Below, piece after piece: positions 32,401 through 41,163 of a stretch of DNA of 64,000 nt; position 1 is the first letter of the stretch, and each line of letters opens with the position of its first letter. The DNA is from Mesorhizobium sp. INR15 (lineage in GTDB: Bacteria > Pseudomonadota > Alphaproteobacteria > Rhizobiales > Rhizobiaceae). A program made the position numbers and the translations under genes. The stretch covers positions 124,001 to 188,000 of the forward strand of contig NZ_CP045496.1 in NCBI RefSeq assembly GCF_015500075.1. The letters run 5' to 3'. A model generated the notes under the pieces. The model ran no database searches. It was not told the origin of the DNA and saw nothing but the letters and a program-made list of their open reading frames with translations.

Positions 32401-33954
32401 GTGAGGCCGATCGAGACCCGATACGCCCGTAGCGGCGATGTGCGGATCGCCTATCAGGTGATCGGCCAAGGTTCCTTTGATCTTGTCTTCGTGCCGGGCT
32501 TTATTTCCAATCTCGATCTGCACTGGGAGGACGAGGGCTACAGCCGGTTGCTGAAGCGGCTTGCCGCTTTCTCGCGGCTGATTCTGTTCGACAAGCGCGG
32601 CACCGGCCTGTCCGACCGTGTCGATGCGCATCATCTGCCCAGCCTCGAAACGCGTATGGACGATGTGCGTGCGGTGATGGATGCCGCCGGCAGTGGCCGC
32701 GCGGCATTGCTCGGTGCCTCGGAAGGCGCGCCGATGGCGATGCTGTTTGCCGCCACCTATCCGGAGCGGACGCGCGCGCTGGCGCTCTATGGCGGCTATG
32801 CACATTTCCACAAATGGGTCATGCCGCCGGAAGCGCTGCAGGCTTTCATCGACACGGCGGAAACGGCATGGGGTACCGGCGCCACCTTGCCGCATTTCGC
32901 GCCGGGGCGCGTCGAGGATGCCCGCTTCTCCACATGGTGGGCGCGCTTCGAGCGACTGTCGGCCAGTCCGACGGCGGCGGCGGCACTGGCGCGCATGAAT
33001 GCCGCAATCGACGTGCGTGGCATTCTGGGCGCGATCAGCGCGCCGACGCTGCTGATCCATCGCCGCAACGATGCCCGCGTTGACCCCGATGCCAGCCGTT
33101 TTCTCGCCAGGAAAATCCGAAATGCCAGGCTGGTGGAGATACCCGGGCGCGATCACCCGGTGTGGACTGGCGATGTCGACCGTGTCGCCGACCTCATTGA
33201 GGAATTCCTGACCGGAGAGCGCGCCGTGGCGGAGACGGAGCGCGTGCTGGCAGCACTCCTGGCGACGCGAATCTACGACACGGCACGGCTGGGCGACCGC
33301 ATGTGGGGCGACCGCAGCCGGCGCTTCCAGGAGACATGGCGGCAAATCGTCGGGCGCCATGGCGGGCGCGGTGTGGATATTCATGGCGAGATGATGATTT
33401 CGCGGTTTGACGGGCCGGCGCGGGCCATTCGCTGCGCGGCGGCGCTGCGCGAGGCAGCGCAGGAGATCGGCGTGGCCAGTGCGCAAGGCGCCCATGTCGG
33501 CGAAATCGAACTGCGTGGCCCGCCGGTGGGGCTGACAGGGCGCGTGACGCTGCAGCTCGCTGCTCACGCCAATCGCGGCGACATCCTGGCCTCGCGGCTG
33601 GTTGCTGAACTGGCGACGGGGTCGGGACTTCATTTCACCGACGCCGGACGGCTTGCTCTCGACGAACTGGACGAACCGCTGGCGCTGGTTCAGGTGGTTT
33701 CCGAACAGCATCTGGAACCCGCCTGCCGCAGCAAGCTGAAGACAGCTGAACCTTTGGCTTTGACGGCACGCGAGAGCGAAGTGGTGAGCCTGGTGGCCGA
33801 CGGCAAGAGCAACGCCGCGATCGCTGCCGAATTGCGGCTTAGCGAACATACCGTCAAACGCCACGTCGCCAACATACTGCTCAAGCTCGACCTGCCGTCG
33901 CGGGCGGCGGCGGCGGCGTTTTCCGCCAGGCACGCTGGCTCGGATGGGCCATAG
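32401..33954 (+). CDS. Three-domain protein: alpha/beta hydrolase, degenerate adenylate cyclase-like domain, LuxR HTH
   Basis: This 517-residue protein has three parts. Residues 1 to about 275 form an alpha/beta hydrolase with DKRGTGLSDR, nucleophile S107 in GASEGAP, an aspartate in RRNDARVDPDAS and histidine in GRDHPVW. Residues about 278-415 resemble a class III cyclase domain (FDGPARAIRCAAALREAAQEIG, VGEIELRG), but the metal-binding aspartates are gone: the FTDIVGST-like position reads ATRIYDTA and the GDG position reads GEM. Residues about 445-510 are a LuxR-type HTH (LTARESEVVSLVADGKSNAAIAAELRLSEHTVKRHVANIL). The GTG start at 32401 is the first in frame with a weak GGTGGA site. It is probably a transcription factor with a sensor hydrolase; the ligand is unknown. 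Confidence 0.85.
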   Translation: MRPIETRYARSGDVRIAYQVIGQGSFDLVFVPGFISNLDLHWEDEGYSRLLKRLAAFSRLILFDKRGTGLSDRVDAHHLPSLETRMDDVRAVMDAAGSGRAALLGASEGAPMAMLFAATYPERTRALALYGGYAHFHKWVMPPEALQAFIDTAETAWGTGATLPHFAPGRVEDARFSTWWARFERLSASPTAAAALARMNAAIDVRGILGAISAPTLLIHRRNDARVDPDASRFLARKIRNARLVEIPGRDHPVWTGDVDRVADLIEEFLTGERAVAETERVLAALLATRIYDTARLGDRMWGDRSRRFQETWRQIVGRHGGRGVDIHGEMMISRFDGPARAIRCAAALREAAQEIGVASAQGAHVGEIELRGPPVGLTGRVTLQLAAHANRGDILASRLVAELATGSGLHFTDAGRLALDELDEPLALVQVVSEQHLEPACRSKLKTAEPLALTARESEVVSLVADGKSNAAIAAELRLSEHTVKRHVANILLKLDLPSRAAAAAFSARHAGSDGP

Positions 33955-34061
33955 GAGCCATGGCGCTTTCGGGCGAAGCGGCCACGGGATCATAGGCGCT
34001 ATCAATTCTTCCATGCAGGCCGGGCGGATGTCGCTGGAAAGGCACTGCGAAGGAGGATGAC

Positions 34062-34541
34062 ATGCTGAAATCGAACCGGACCATCAGATCGCTGACAATA
34101 GCGGCGGGCATCGGCGCGCTGCTCGCTATCACCCCCGCCAAGGCAGAAGACGCTTCGGCCACGGCTGCCTACAAGGATATCCAGGCGACGCTCGGCTCGG
34201 TGCCGGACATGTTCAGGACGCTGCCTGATGTCGCTGTCGCCGGCGCCTGGGCCGAGATCAAGGGCGTTCAGCTCAACCCGAAAACCGCACTCGATGGCAA
34301 GACCAAGGAGTTGATGGGGCTCGCGGTCGCTTCGCAGATCCCTTGCCAGTATTGCATCTATTTCCACACCGAGGCGGCCAAGCTCAACGGCGCCAGCGAC
34401 GAGGAGATCAAGGAGGCGGTGACGATGGCGGCAATCGTGCGCCACTGGTCGACGATGCTCAACGGCAGCCAGGTCGACCTCGCCACATTCAAGAAGCAGA
34501 CCGACGATGTGTTCGCCGCCGTGAAGGCGAAGTCGCAGTGA
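34062..34541 (+). CDS. Exported AhpD-like carboxymuconolactone decarboxylase family protein
   Basis: This 159-residue protein has a Sec signal peptide (residues 1-28, ending TPAKA). The mature part has the AhpD fold core: a helix with KTKELMGLAVASQI, the redox pair C95-Q-Y-C98 and the histidine in YFHTEAAKLNGASDEEIKEAV. AhpD proteins are peroxidase partners, and the CxxC..H motif is the catalytic site. Most AhpD-like proteins are cytoplasmic; this one is predicted to be periplasmic, perhaps as a thiol peroxidase or gamma-carboxymuconolactone-type enzyme. It is first of a run of three small genes on the plus strand, with 80 bases to the next. Confidence 0.85.
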   Translation: MLKSNRTIRSLTIAAGIGALLAITPAKAEDASATAAYKDIQATLGSVPDMFRTLPDVAVAGAWAEIKGVQLNPKTALDGKTKELMGLAVASQIPCQYCIYFHTEAAKLNGASDEEIKEAVTMAAIVRHWSTMLNGSQVDLATFKKQTDDVFAAVKAKSQ

Positions 34542-34621
34542 GAAAGCCCTGCCCGGCGATGGGCGCCGGGCAGTACTCTTAATCAAACGCCCGATCGAGA
34601 CGACGGGCCATGGAGATTAAA

Positions 34622-34984
34622 ATGCTGACCAAGACACAAGCCGTGGATGGCGCTGCAATCAAGAAGGCGATCGAAGGCCGTGACGGAAAAATGCTGTCGA
34701 GCTTCTATGCCGACGACGCTCTGGTGCGGGTGATCGACCGCAACAACCCACCGAGCAAGCCGCGCGAAGTCCGCGGGCGCGCGGCGATCGCCACGTTCTG
34801 GGACGACATCTGCAGCCGGGCGATGACCCACAAGGTCGACACCACCATCGCCGAGGGCGACAGCCTGGCCTTCACTCAGGCCTGCGCCTATCCGGACGGC
34901 ACGAAAGTGTTCGCCGCGGCGATGCTGGAGCTGAAGAACGGGCGGATCGCACGGCAGACCGTCGTGCAGGCCTGGGACGAGTAG
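34622..34984 (+). CDS. SnoaL/NTF2-like protein
   Basis: This 120-residue protein has the NTF2-like cone fold signature: DGAAIKKAIEGRDGKMLSSFYADDALVRVIDRNNPPSKPREVRGRAAIATFWDDI, then SLAFTQACAYPDGTKVFAAAMLELKNGRIARQTVVQAWDE. The family includes small enzymes, ligand binders and polyketide cyclases, so no reaction can be assigned. ATG 34622 lies 6 bases after GGAG; the upstream ATG at 34610 actually contains that site, so the second start is better. Its neighbours are an exported AhpD-like protein and an unknown 104-residue protein. Confidence 0.8.
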   Translation: MLTKTQAVDGAAIKKAIEGRDGKMLSSFYADDALVRVIDRNNPPSKPREVRGRAAIATFWDDICSRAMTHKVDTTIAEGDSLAFTQACAYPDGTKVFAAAMLELKNGRIARQTVVQAWDE

Positions 34985-35013
34985 ATCAACCGAAATCTTG
35001 GAGGAGAACCAAC

Positions 35014-35328
35014 ATGTTCAGCGCCAGATGGCAGATCGACGCCAAGTTCGGGCACAAGCAGACCGTGCTTGAGCTGTTGAAAAAATGGGAGCGCGAGATC
35101 GGCTCGCAGATCGGAATTTCCGAGCTGAAGTTCCAGATCATGACCGGGTCGATCGGCGCCCGCGAAGCGACGGTCGAGTCGCATCATCAGGTCGAAAGCC
35201 TGGCCCAGTTGGAGGCCATGTTTGCCAAGATCGGCAAGATCGACGCGCATGCCAAATGGGGCAAGGAGATGGAGCCCTATGTCGTGTCGGGCACCAGCCT
35301 GTGGAACATCTATCGCATCGTCGAGTAG
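35014..35328 (+). CDS. Hypothetical protein, 104 residues, possibly dimeric alpha-beta barrel
   Basis: I cannot name this protein. It starts MFSARWQIDAKFGHKQTVLELLKKWEREIG after a strong GGAGGAG, has a beta-alpha-beta look, and continues ELKFQIMTGSIGAREATVESHHQVESLAQLEAMFAKIGK with a closing YVVSGTSLWNIYRIVE. The pattern of an opening strand, a long helix, a paired strand and a second helix is that of small dimeric ferredoxin-like proteins. There is no signal peptide. It lies 29 bases after the NTF2-like gene, so the two are probably cotranscribed. A rhizobial palindrome cluster follows at 35346. Confidence 0.75.
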   Translation: MFSARWQIDAKFGHKQTVLELLKKWEREIGSQIGISELKFQIMTGSIGAREATVESHHQVESLAQLEAMFAKIGKIDAHAKWGKEMEPYVVSGTSLWNIYRIVE

Positions 35329-35345
35329 CGGCTGCGCAACGATCT

Positions 35346-35502
35346 TACCTCTCCCCTTGTGGGAGAGGTCGGATTGCCTCGATTTGTCCTTCACAAATCG
35401 GCTGGCAATCCGGGTGAGGGGTAAGATTGCGTCCAGCTGGAACACCCCTCATCCGGCTCGGCGCTATGCGCCGATCCACCTTCTCCCACAAGGGGAGAAG
35501 GG
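35346..35502. repeat. Rhizobial intergenic palindromic repeat (double unit)
   Basis: Two hairpins of the same family bracket this element: CTCTCCCCTTGTGGGAGAG at about 35349-35367 and TTCTCCCACAAGGGGAGAA at about 35480-35500. Between them are a smaller hairpin (GATTTGTCCTTCACAAATC) and the paired GGTGAGGGGT / ACCCCTCATCC ends. Similar units recur at 39860-39976, 59701-59727 and 63240-63389. Such repeats are widespread in Mesorhizobium and relatives. They form RNA hairpins at gene ends and are non-coding. Confidence 0.85.
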
Positions 35503-35587
35503 AAATTGCCGCGCCCAGTCATCCGCTATGACTCCCGGCCCTTCGTAAACAATCAATTGGCCTTTCGTCCGCTACGCGGACCGTTTC

Positions 35588-37015
35588 TCACCCATGCGCA
35601 ACCATGACGTGACGCACGGCGGTGTAGTCCTCCAGCGCGTAGAGCGACATGTCCTTGCCGTAGCCGGACTGTTTCAGCCCGCCATGCGGCATCTCGTTGG
35701 TCAGCATGAAATGGGTGTTGATCCAGGTGCAGCCATATTGCAGGCGGGCTGCCGTTGCCATGGCGCGCGAGACGTCCTTGGTCCACACCGAGGACGCGAG
35801 GCCATAGTCGCTGTCATTGGCCCAGTTGACGGCTTCATCGACCTCGGAGAAGCGGGTGATGGAAACGACCGGGCCGAACACCTCGCGGCGCACGATCTCG
35901 TCTTCCTGCAAGGCGCCGGCAACGACAGTCGGCTGATAGTAGAAGCCGGAGCCCTCGCCCGGCTTGCCGCCGGTGGTGATCTCGATGTGCTTCAGTTCCG
36001 AGGCACGCTCGACGAAGCTCGAGACGCGGTCGCGCTGGCGGCGCGAGATCAGCGGGCCGATCTCGTTCTCGGTATCGTCGGGGCGATCGTACTTGATGGT
36101 CGAGACGGCCGAGGACAAGTCGGCGACCAGCTTGTCGTAGATCTTCTTGCCGGCATAGATGCGGCAGGCGGCGGTGCAATCCTGGCCGGCATTGTAATAG
36201 CCAAAGGCGCGCAGGCCGTTGACCACGGCGCCGAGGTCGGCGTCGTCGAAGACGATGACCGGCGCCTTGCCGCCGAGTTCGAGATGCGTGCGCTTGACCG
36301 ACTTGGCGGCGGCCTGCAGCACCTTCTTGCCGGTGGCGACGTCACCGGTGATCGAAATCATGTTGACCTTCGGGTGATTGATCAATGTGTTACCGACGCT
36401 GTCGCCACGGCCAAGCACGACATTGACCACGCCTTCCGGCAGCACATCGGCCAGGATTCTGGCGAGCTTCAGCGCTGTCAGCGGCGTCTGCTCCGACGGC
36501 TTGAAGACAACCGTGTTACCGCCGGCAATGGCCGGAGCGAGTTTCCAGGCCATCATCATCAGCGGATAGTTCCACGGCGCAATGGAGGCGACGATGCCGA
36601 TGGCGTCGCGGCGCACCATCGAGGTGTGACCGGGAATGTACTCTCCCGCGACGACGCCCGGCATCGAGCGGACGGCGCCGGCAAAGAAGCGGTAGCAATC
36701 GACGATCGCCGGGATCTCGTCATTGAGTACGGCATTGATCGGCTTGCCGCAGTTGAGCGCCTCGAGTGTCGCGAACTCCTGTGCATCGGCCTCGATACGG
36801 TCGGCGATCTTGAGCAGATAGCCGGAGCGCTGCGCCGGCGTCGTTCGCGACCACGTGACGAAAGCCTTCTCGGCCGCCAGCACCGCCTCCTCGATCTGTG
36901 CCTGGCTGGCCTCGGGCAGATTGAGGATGGTCGCGCCTGTCTTTGGGTTGAGGATTGGTTCCTCGGTTTCGGTGCCCTTCTCGAATTTCGAGCCGATCAG
37001 CATCTGGGTGTCCAT
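35588..37015 (-). CDS. patD: Gamma-aminobutyraldehyde dehydrogenase
   Basis: This 475-residue NAD-dependent aldehyde dehydrogenase matches the YdcW/PatD type. It converts 4-aminobutanal from putrescine to GABA. The catalytic cysteine is C280 in NAGQDCTAACRIY, the general base glutamate lies in THLELGGKAPVIVFDDAD, and the oxyanion asparagine in APWNYPLMM. ATG 37015 (MDTQMLIGSKF) has GGGAGAG upstream. It is the last gene of an ABC-transporter operon ordered like ydcSTUV-W of E. coli, so putrescine or a related amine is the probable substrate. Confidence 0.9.
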   Translation of the reverse strand: MDTQMLIGSKFEKGTETEEPILNPKTGATILNLPEASQAQIEEAVLAAEKAFVTWSRTTPAQRSGYLLKIADRIEADAQEFATLEALNCGKPINAVLNDEIPAIVDCYRFFAGAVRSMPGVVAGEYIPGHTSMVRRDAIGIVASIAPWNYPLMMMAWKLAPAIAGGNTVVFKPSEQTPLTALKLARILADVLPEGVVNVVLGRGDSVGNTLINHPKVNMISITGDVATGKKVLQAAAKSVKRTHLELGGKAPVIVFDDADLGAVVNGLRAFGYYNAGQDCTAACRIYAGKKIYDKLVADLSSAVSTIKYDRPDDTENEIGPLISRRQRDRVSSFVERASELKHIEITTGGKPGEGSGFYYQPTVVAGALQEDEIVRREVFGPVVSITRFSEVDEAVNWANDSDYGLASSVWTKDVSRAMATAARLQYGCTWINTHFMLTNEMPHGGLKQSGYGKDMSLYALEDYTAVRHVMVAHG

Positions 37016-37043
37016 GGAAGTCTCTCCCTTGGGAACGCGTGGG

Positions 37044-37859
37044 TTATTTGCCCGAACCGGCGATCTGGTCGCCGTCACGGGTCAGGTAATAGGCGGCGAG
37101 AATTGGCAGCAGCGTCACCAGCATGACGACCATGGCCACGACATTGGTGACCGGGCGCTGGCGCGGACGGATCAGCTCTTCCAGCATCCATATCGGCAGC
37201 GTCTGCTGCTGGCCGGCGGTGAAGGTGGTGACGATGACTTCGTCGAAGGACAGCGCGAAGGCCAGCATGCCGCCGGCAAGCAGCGCGGTGGCGATGTTGG
37301 GCAGCACGACATGACGGAAGGTCTGGAAACCGTCGGCGCCGAGATCCATCGATGCCTCGATCATCGAGCCCGAGGTGCGGCGGAAGCGGGCAACCGCATT
37401 GTTGTAGACAACGACGACGCAGAATGTCGCGTGGCCAAGCACGATCGTCCAGAACGAGAACGGGATATCGGCGAGCGAGAAAGCCGAGCGCAGCGCGATG
37501 CCGGTGATGATGCCGGGCAGAGCGATCGGCAGGATGACCAGCAGCGAGATGGTTTCGCGGCCGAAGAATTTTGTCCGCGACACCGCTGCGGAACAGAGCG
37601 TGCCGAGGACGAGCGCGATCGCTGTCGAGATGGCCGCGACGCGCACCGACAGCGACAGCGCCTGCCAGACATCAGGCCGGTTCCAGGTGACGGCGAACCA
37701 TTGCGTCGTCAGCCCGGGCGGCGGCCAGACAAAACTCTTCTCTTCGGTCGTGAAGGCGTAGACGAAGATAAGCAGGATCGGCAGGTGCAGGAAGAGCAGC
37801 CCGCAGGCGGCGGCGATCTTGAGGCGCAGAGGAGCCGACTGGGAACCATCAGAGCGCAT
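37044..37859 (-). CDS. ydcV: Polyamine-type ABC transporter permease (YdcV/PotC)
   Basis: This 271-residue permease starts MRSDGSQSAPLRLKIAAACGLLFLHLPILLIFVYAF and carries the FVWPPPGLTTQWF segment of the PotC family. The EAA loop region is MIEASMDLGADGFQTFRHVVLPNI. I chose ATG 37859, which overlaps the preceding permease gene by 11 bases; the frame open to 37970 has no hydrophobic start. About six spans are visible. It pairs with YdcU to form the channel. Confidence 0.88.
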   Translation of the reverse strand: MRSDGSQSAPLRLKIAAACGLLFLHLPILLIFVYAFTTEEKSFVWPPPGLTTQWFAVTWNRPDVWQALSLSVRVAAISTAIALVLGTLCSAAVSRTKFFGRETISLLVILPIALPGIITGIALRSAFSLADIPFSFWTIVLGHATFCVVVVYNNAVARFRRTSGSMIEASMDLGADGFQTFRHVVLPNIATALLAGGMLAFALSFDEVIVTTFTAGQQQTLPIWMLEELIRPRQRPVTNVVAMVVMLVTLLPILAAYYLTRDGDQIAGSGK

Positions 37860-38817
37860 CGAAAGCCCCCATGCGCTTGGCGCCCCAGAGATAGAAGCCC
37901 ATGATGATGATCGGCACCACGGTGAAGGCAGCAGCGAGCGGGATGTTGCCGGCAGTGCCTTGCTGGGCATAGACGGCCTGGCCGATGAACAGGCGTGACG
38001 TGCCGATGATCTGCGGGATGATGTAGTCGCCCAATGTCAGCGAGAAGGTGAAGATCGAACCGGCGACAATGCCGGGCAGCGCCAACGGGAACAGGACATT
38101 GCGGAAGGTCTGGCCGGGCGAGGCGCCGAGATCGGACGAGGCCTCGACCAGATTGCCGGGCACGCGCTCAAGTGCCGCCTGTACCGGCAGGATCATGAAC
38201 GGCAGCCAGACATAGACGAAGACGATGAACGTGCCGGTGAAGGACACCGACAGTGAGTTGCCGCCGACGATCGGCAGCGACAGCCAGGCGTCGAGCACCC
38301 ACAGCAGATGCAGCTTGGCCAGCAGCCAGGTGAGGATGCCCTCCTTGGCGAGGATCAGCTTCCAGGCGTAGATCTTGACAAGATAGCTCGACCACAGCGG
38401 CAGCATGATGCCGAGATAGAAGAGCGCCTTCCAGCGGCCGCGTGCATAGCGCGCCGCGTAGTAGGCGATGGGAAAGGCGACAACCGCTGAAGCCAGCGTG
38501 ACCAGCGCCGCCATCGTCACCGTGCGCAGGATGATGTCGAGATTGGCGGCCTGGAACAGGTCGCCATAGGTCTTCAGCGTGAATTCGCGGTTGATCAGGC
38601 CGGAGAACTCGTCGATCGAGAAAAAGCTCTGTGCCAGCAGTGCGAACAGCGAGCCGATATAGACGATGCCAAGCCACAGCACCGGTGGCAGCAGCATCAG
38701 CAGCAGCAGGACCTTGGGCTTGCGCCAGAAAAGGTCCGACAGCGCGCCGCGCAGACCGCCGCTGCCCGGCAGGATGGCCGGGGTCGTCGCTCGCGGCATG
38801 GCAGCGTCGACGCTCAT
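37849..38817 (-). CDS. ydcU: Polyamine-type ABC transporter permease (YdcU/PotB)
   Basis: This 322-residue permease has a charged N-terminus before the first span (LLLLMLLPPVLWLGIVYIG), then FFSIDEFSGLINREFTLKTYGDLF as in PotB, and the EAA loop LVEASSDLGASPGQTFRNVLFPLALPGIV. The ATG at 38817 overlaps the ATPase gene stop by 4 bases. Downstream it overlaps the second permease. The length is somewhat above average for PotB owing to the N-terminal extension. Confidence 0.9.
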   Translation of the reverse strand: MSVDAAMPRATTPAILPGSGGLRGALSDLFWRKPKVLLLLMLLPPVLWLGIVYIGSLFALLAQSFFSIDEFSGLINREFTLKTYGDLFQAANLDIILRTVTMAALVTLASAVVAFPIAYYAARYARGRWKALFYLGIMLPLWSSYLVKIYAWKLILAKEGILTWLLAKLHLLWVLDAWLSLPIVGGNSLSVSFTGTFIVFVYVWLPFMILPVQAALERVPGNLVEASSDLGASPGQTFRNVLFPLALPGIVAGSIFTFSLTLGDYIIPQIIGTSRLFIGQAVYAQQGTAGNIPLAAAFTVVPIIIMGFYLWGAKRMGAFDAL

Positions 38818-39812
38818 GCCGGCTCTTCCATCAAATGCAGGTGCTCGCGGTTGAAGGTGAGCACGACCGCTTCGCCTTCGGCAGGCAAGGCGGTGCCTGA
38901 GGGCACGATCGCATGCAGCCGCAGCCCATCGGCATCGAGCGCCAGTTTGGTCGTGGCGCCGAGATAGTTGGTGGAGACCAGGCGGGCGGAGACGCCCTCG
39001 CCTTGTGCTGCTCGGCCAACGCGAATGGATTCGGGCCGCAGGCTGCCCCAGCGGTGCTGGCCGGAGTAACGCTGGACGAAGTCGGGCGGCAAGACATTGG
39101 AGGAGCCGACAAAGTCGGCGACGAAACGGGTCTTCGGCCGCTGGTAGATGTCCTCCGGCGTGCCGATCTGCATGATCTTGCCGTCGTTGAAGACGGCGAC
39201 ACGGTCGGCCATGGATAGCGCCTCGCCCTGGTCATGGGTGACGAAGACGAAGGTGATGCCGAGCGCCTTCTGCAGCGACTTCAGCTCTTCCTGCATGTTT
39301 TCGCGCAATTTGAGGTCGAGCGCGCCAAGCGGCTCGTCGAGCAATAGCACTTTTGGCTGGTTGACCAGCGCGCGGGCGAGCGCGACGCGCTGGCGCTGGC
39401 CGCCGGAAAGCTGGCCGGGGCGGCGCGCGCCGTAGCCGGGAAGCCTCACCAGTGCCAGCGCGTCTTCAGCGGCTTTGTGCCGTTCCGGCTTGCCGACGCC
39501 CTTCACCATCAACCCGTAGGCGACGTTGTCGAGCACGCTCAGATGCGGGAACAGCGCGTAATCCTGGAACACGGTGTTGACGTTGCGGCGGTAGGGGGGA
39601 ACGCCTTCGGCGCGCTCGCCAAAGATCGAGATCGAACCCGATGTCGGCTGCTCGAAGCCGGCGATGAGGCGCAGACAGGTCGTCTTGCCTGACCCGGAGG
39701 GGCCAAGCATGGCGAAGAATTCGCCCGGCACGATGTCGAGATCGACCGCATCGACAGCGCGAACGCTGCCGAAATGGCGGGAGACCTGTTTGAAGGAGAC
39801 GGCGGAGGTCAT
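38814..39812 (-). CDS. ydcT: Polyamine-type ABC transporter ATP-binding protein (YdcT/PotA)
   Basis: This 332-residue ATPase has Walker A GPSGSGKTT (about residue 39), Q-loop FQDYALFPHLSV, signature LSGGQRQRVALARALV and Walker B VLLLDEPLGALD with H-loop THDQGEALSMADR. A C-terminal TOBE domain (LRPESIRVG to the end) is typical of MOI/CUT-type importers. ATG 39812 follows AGGA by 6 bases; the longer frame to 39926 runs into the palindromic repeat. A hairpin-rich repeat separates it from the ydcS gene upstream. Confidence 0.92.
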   Translation of the reverse strand: MTSAVSFKQVSRHFGSVRAVDAVDLDIVPGEFFAMLGPSGSGKTTCLRLIAGFEQPTSGSISIFGERAEGVPPYRRNVNTVFQDYALFPHLSVLDNVAYGLMVKGVGKPERHKAAEDALALVRLPGYGARRPGQLSGGQRQRVALARALVNQPKVLLLDEPLGALDLKLRENMQEELKSLQKALGITFVFVTHDQGEALSMADRVAVFNDGKIMQIGTPEDIYQRPKTRFVADFVGSSNVLPPDFVQRYSGQHRWGSLRPESIRVGRAAQGEGVSARLVSTNYLGATTKLALDADGLRLHAIVPSGTALPAEGEAVVLTFNREHLHLMEEPA

Positions 39813-39859
39813 GGGCAGTCCTGATCTGTCAGGGCGCATAAAGTTCGGGCGTACGCGCC

Positions 39860-39976
39860 GCCCCTCATCTGCCTGCCGGCACCTTCTCCCCGTATAGGAC
39901 AGGGAGAAGGAAGCGCTCCAGCGCAAGCGATCCCCCTCTCCCCGTTCTTCACGGGGAGAGGGTAAGGGTGAGGGGC
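39860..39976. repeat. Rhizobial palindromic repeat between ydcS and ydcT
   Basis: Terminal inverted ends GCCCCTCATC (39860) and GGGTGAGGGGC (ending 39976) enclose two hairpins: CCTTCTCCC / GGGAGAAGG and CCCTCTCCCCG / CGGGGAGAGGG. It fills most of the 196-base gap between the binding-protein gene and the ATPase gene. It belongs to the same repeat family as at 35346 and 63240. It may stabilise the ydcS message or limit read-through. Confidence 0.85.
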
Positions 39977-40008
39977 AGCGTCAAGCTGTCAGTAAATGCG
40001 TCGCGAAA

Positions 40009-41163
40009 TCACCGTCCGCCGATGACACCGATATAGTCCGACACCCAGCGGTAATAGGGCACGCACTGGTTGTTCTGGGTCGTGCACTTCGACACCGGCG
40101 TCTTCCAGAACTTGATCTTGTCGAAATTCTCGTAGCCGTTGGTCTTGCAGCCTTCGTCGGTCAACAGTTCGTTGCCCTTGCAGGCTGCCGGCACGACCGG
40201 CAGCGAGCCGAACCAGGCCGAGACATCGCCCTGCACTTTCGGCGACAGCGAATGTTCCATCCACATATAGGCGCAGTTGGGATTGGCCGAGTCCGCCTCC
40301 ATCATCGTGGTGTCGGCCCAGCCGGTAGCGCCCTCCTGCGGGATGGTGGACGCGATCGGCTTCTTGGCGGCGACCAGCGTGTTGACCTGGAATGGCCATG
40401 AACCGGAAGCGACAACGCCTTCGTTCTGGAAATCATCAACCTGAATGGCGGCATCGTGCCAGTAGCGGCCGACCAGCGTGCGCTGGACGCGCAGCAATTC
40501 AAGCGCCGCCTTGTACTGGTCTTCGTTCAGTTCGTAGGGGTCCTTGATGCCGAGCTCCGGCTTGTGGAACATCAGATAATTGGCGGCGTCGGCAATGTGG
40601 ATCGGGCCGTCATAGGCCTGGACGCGGCCCTTGTTGGACTTGCCGTCCGGCAGCTTCATTTCCTCGAAAACGACATTCCAGCTCTTCGGCGCTTCCTTGA
40701 AGACGTCGGTGTTGTACATCAGGATGTTGGGGCCCCACTGATAGGGCACGCCATAGTGGACGCCGCCGACGGTGAACCACGGCGCATCCTTCAGCCGATC
40801 ATCAACCGTCTTCCAGCTCGGGATGAGATCCGTGTTGATGGGCTGGACGCGCTTGCCGGCCACGAGGCGTAGCGACGCATCACCCGAAGCGGTGACGAGG
40901 TCGAAGCCGCCTTCGTTCATCAGCGAGACCATCTCGTCCGATGTGTTGGCGGTCTTGACGTTGACCTTGCAGCCGCTCTCCTTCTCGAAGGACGTGACCC
41001 AGTCATAGCCTTTGTCGGTTTCGCCGCGCTCGATATAGCCCGGCCAGGCAACGATGTTGACCTGGCCTTCGCCCTTGCCGAGTTCCTTGACCTGAGCGAC
41101 GGCCTGACCCGAGAAGGTCAGCGCGACCGTCAAGGCGGTGCATGACTTGAGGAATGAATTCAT
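40009..41163 (-). CDS. ydcS: Polyamine-type ABC transporter substrate-binding protein (YdcS-like)
   Basis: This 384-residue periplasmic protein has a Sec signal peptide (MNSFLKSCTALTVALTFSGQAVA). The mature part begins QVKELGKGEGQVNIVAWPGYIERGE, the common opening of spermidine/putrescine-type binding proteins. Later segments SGCKVNVKTANTSDEMVSLM and YQWGPNILMYN fit the family. ATG 41163 has GGGAG 7 bases upstream. The order binding protein, ATPase, two permeases, aldehyde dehydrogenase is that of the ydcSTUVW operon. The ligand is inferred from this; a different amine cannot be excluded. Confidence 0.88.
   Translation of the reverse strand: MNSFLKSCTALTVALTFSGQAVAQVKELGKGEGQVNIVAWPGYIERGETDKGYDWVTSFEKESGCKVNVKTANTSDEMVSLMNEGGFDLVTASGDASLRLVAGKRVQPINTDLIPSWKTVDDRLKDAPWFTVGGVHYGVPYQWGPNILMYNTDVFKEAPKSWNVVFEEMKLPDGKSNKGRVQAYDGPIHIADAANYLMFHKPELGIKDPYELNEDQYKAALELLRVQRTLVGRYWHDAAIQVDDFQNEGVVASGSWPFQVNTLVAAKKPIASTIPQEGATGWADTTMMEADSANPNCAYMWMEHSLSPKVQGDVSAWFGSLPVVPAACKGNELLTDEGCKTNGYENFDKIKFWKTPVSKCTTQNNQCVPYYRWVSDYIGVIGGR

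Noticed and set aside
35346..35502. CRISPR-like array in the repeated hairpin block
   Set aside because: There are only two copies, inverted, with no regular spacers and no cas genes. It is a known kind of rhizobial palindrome.
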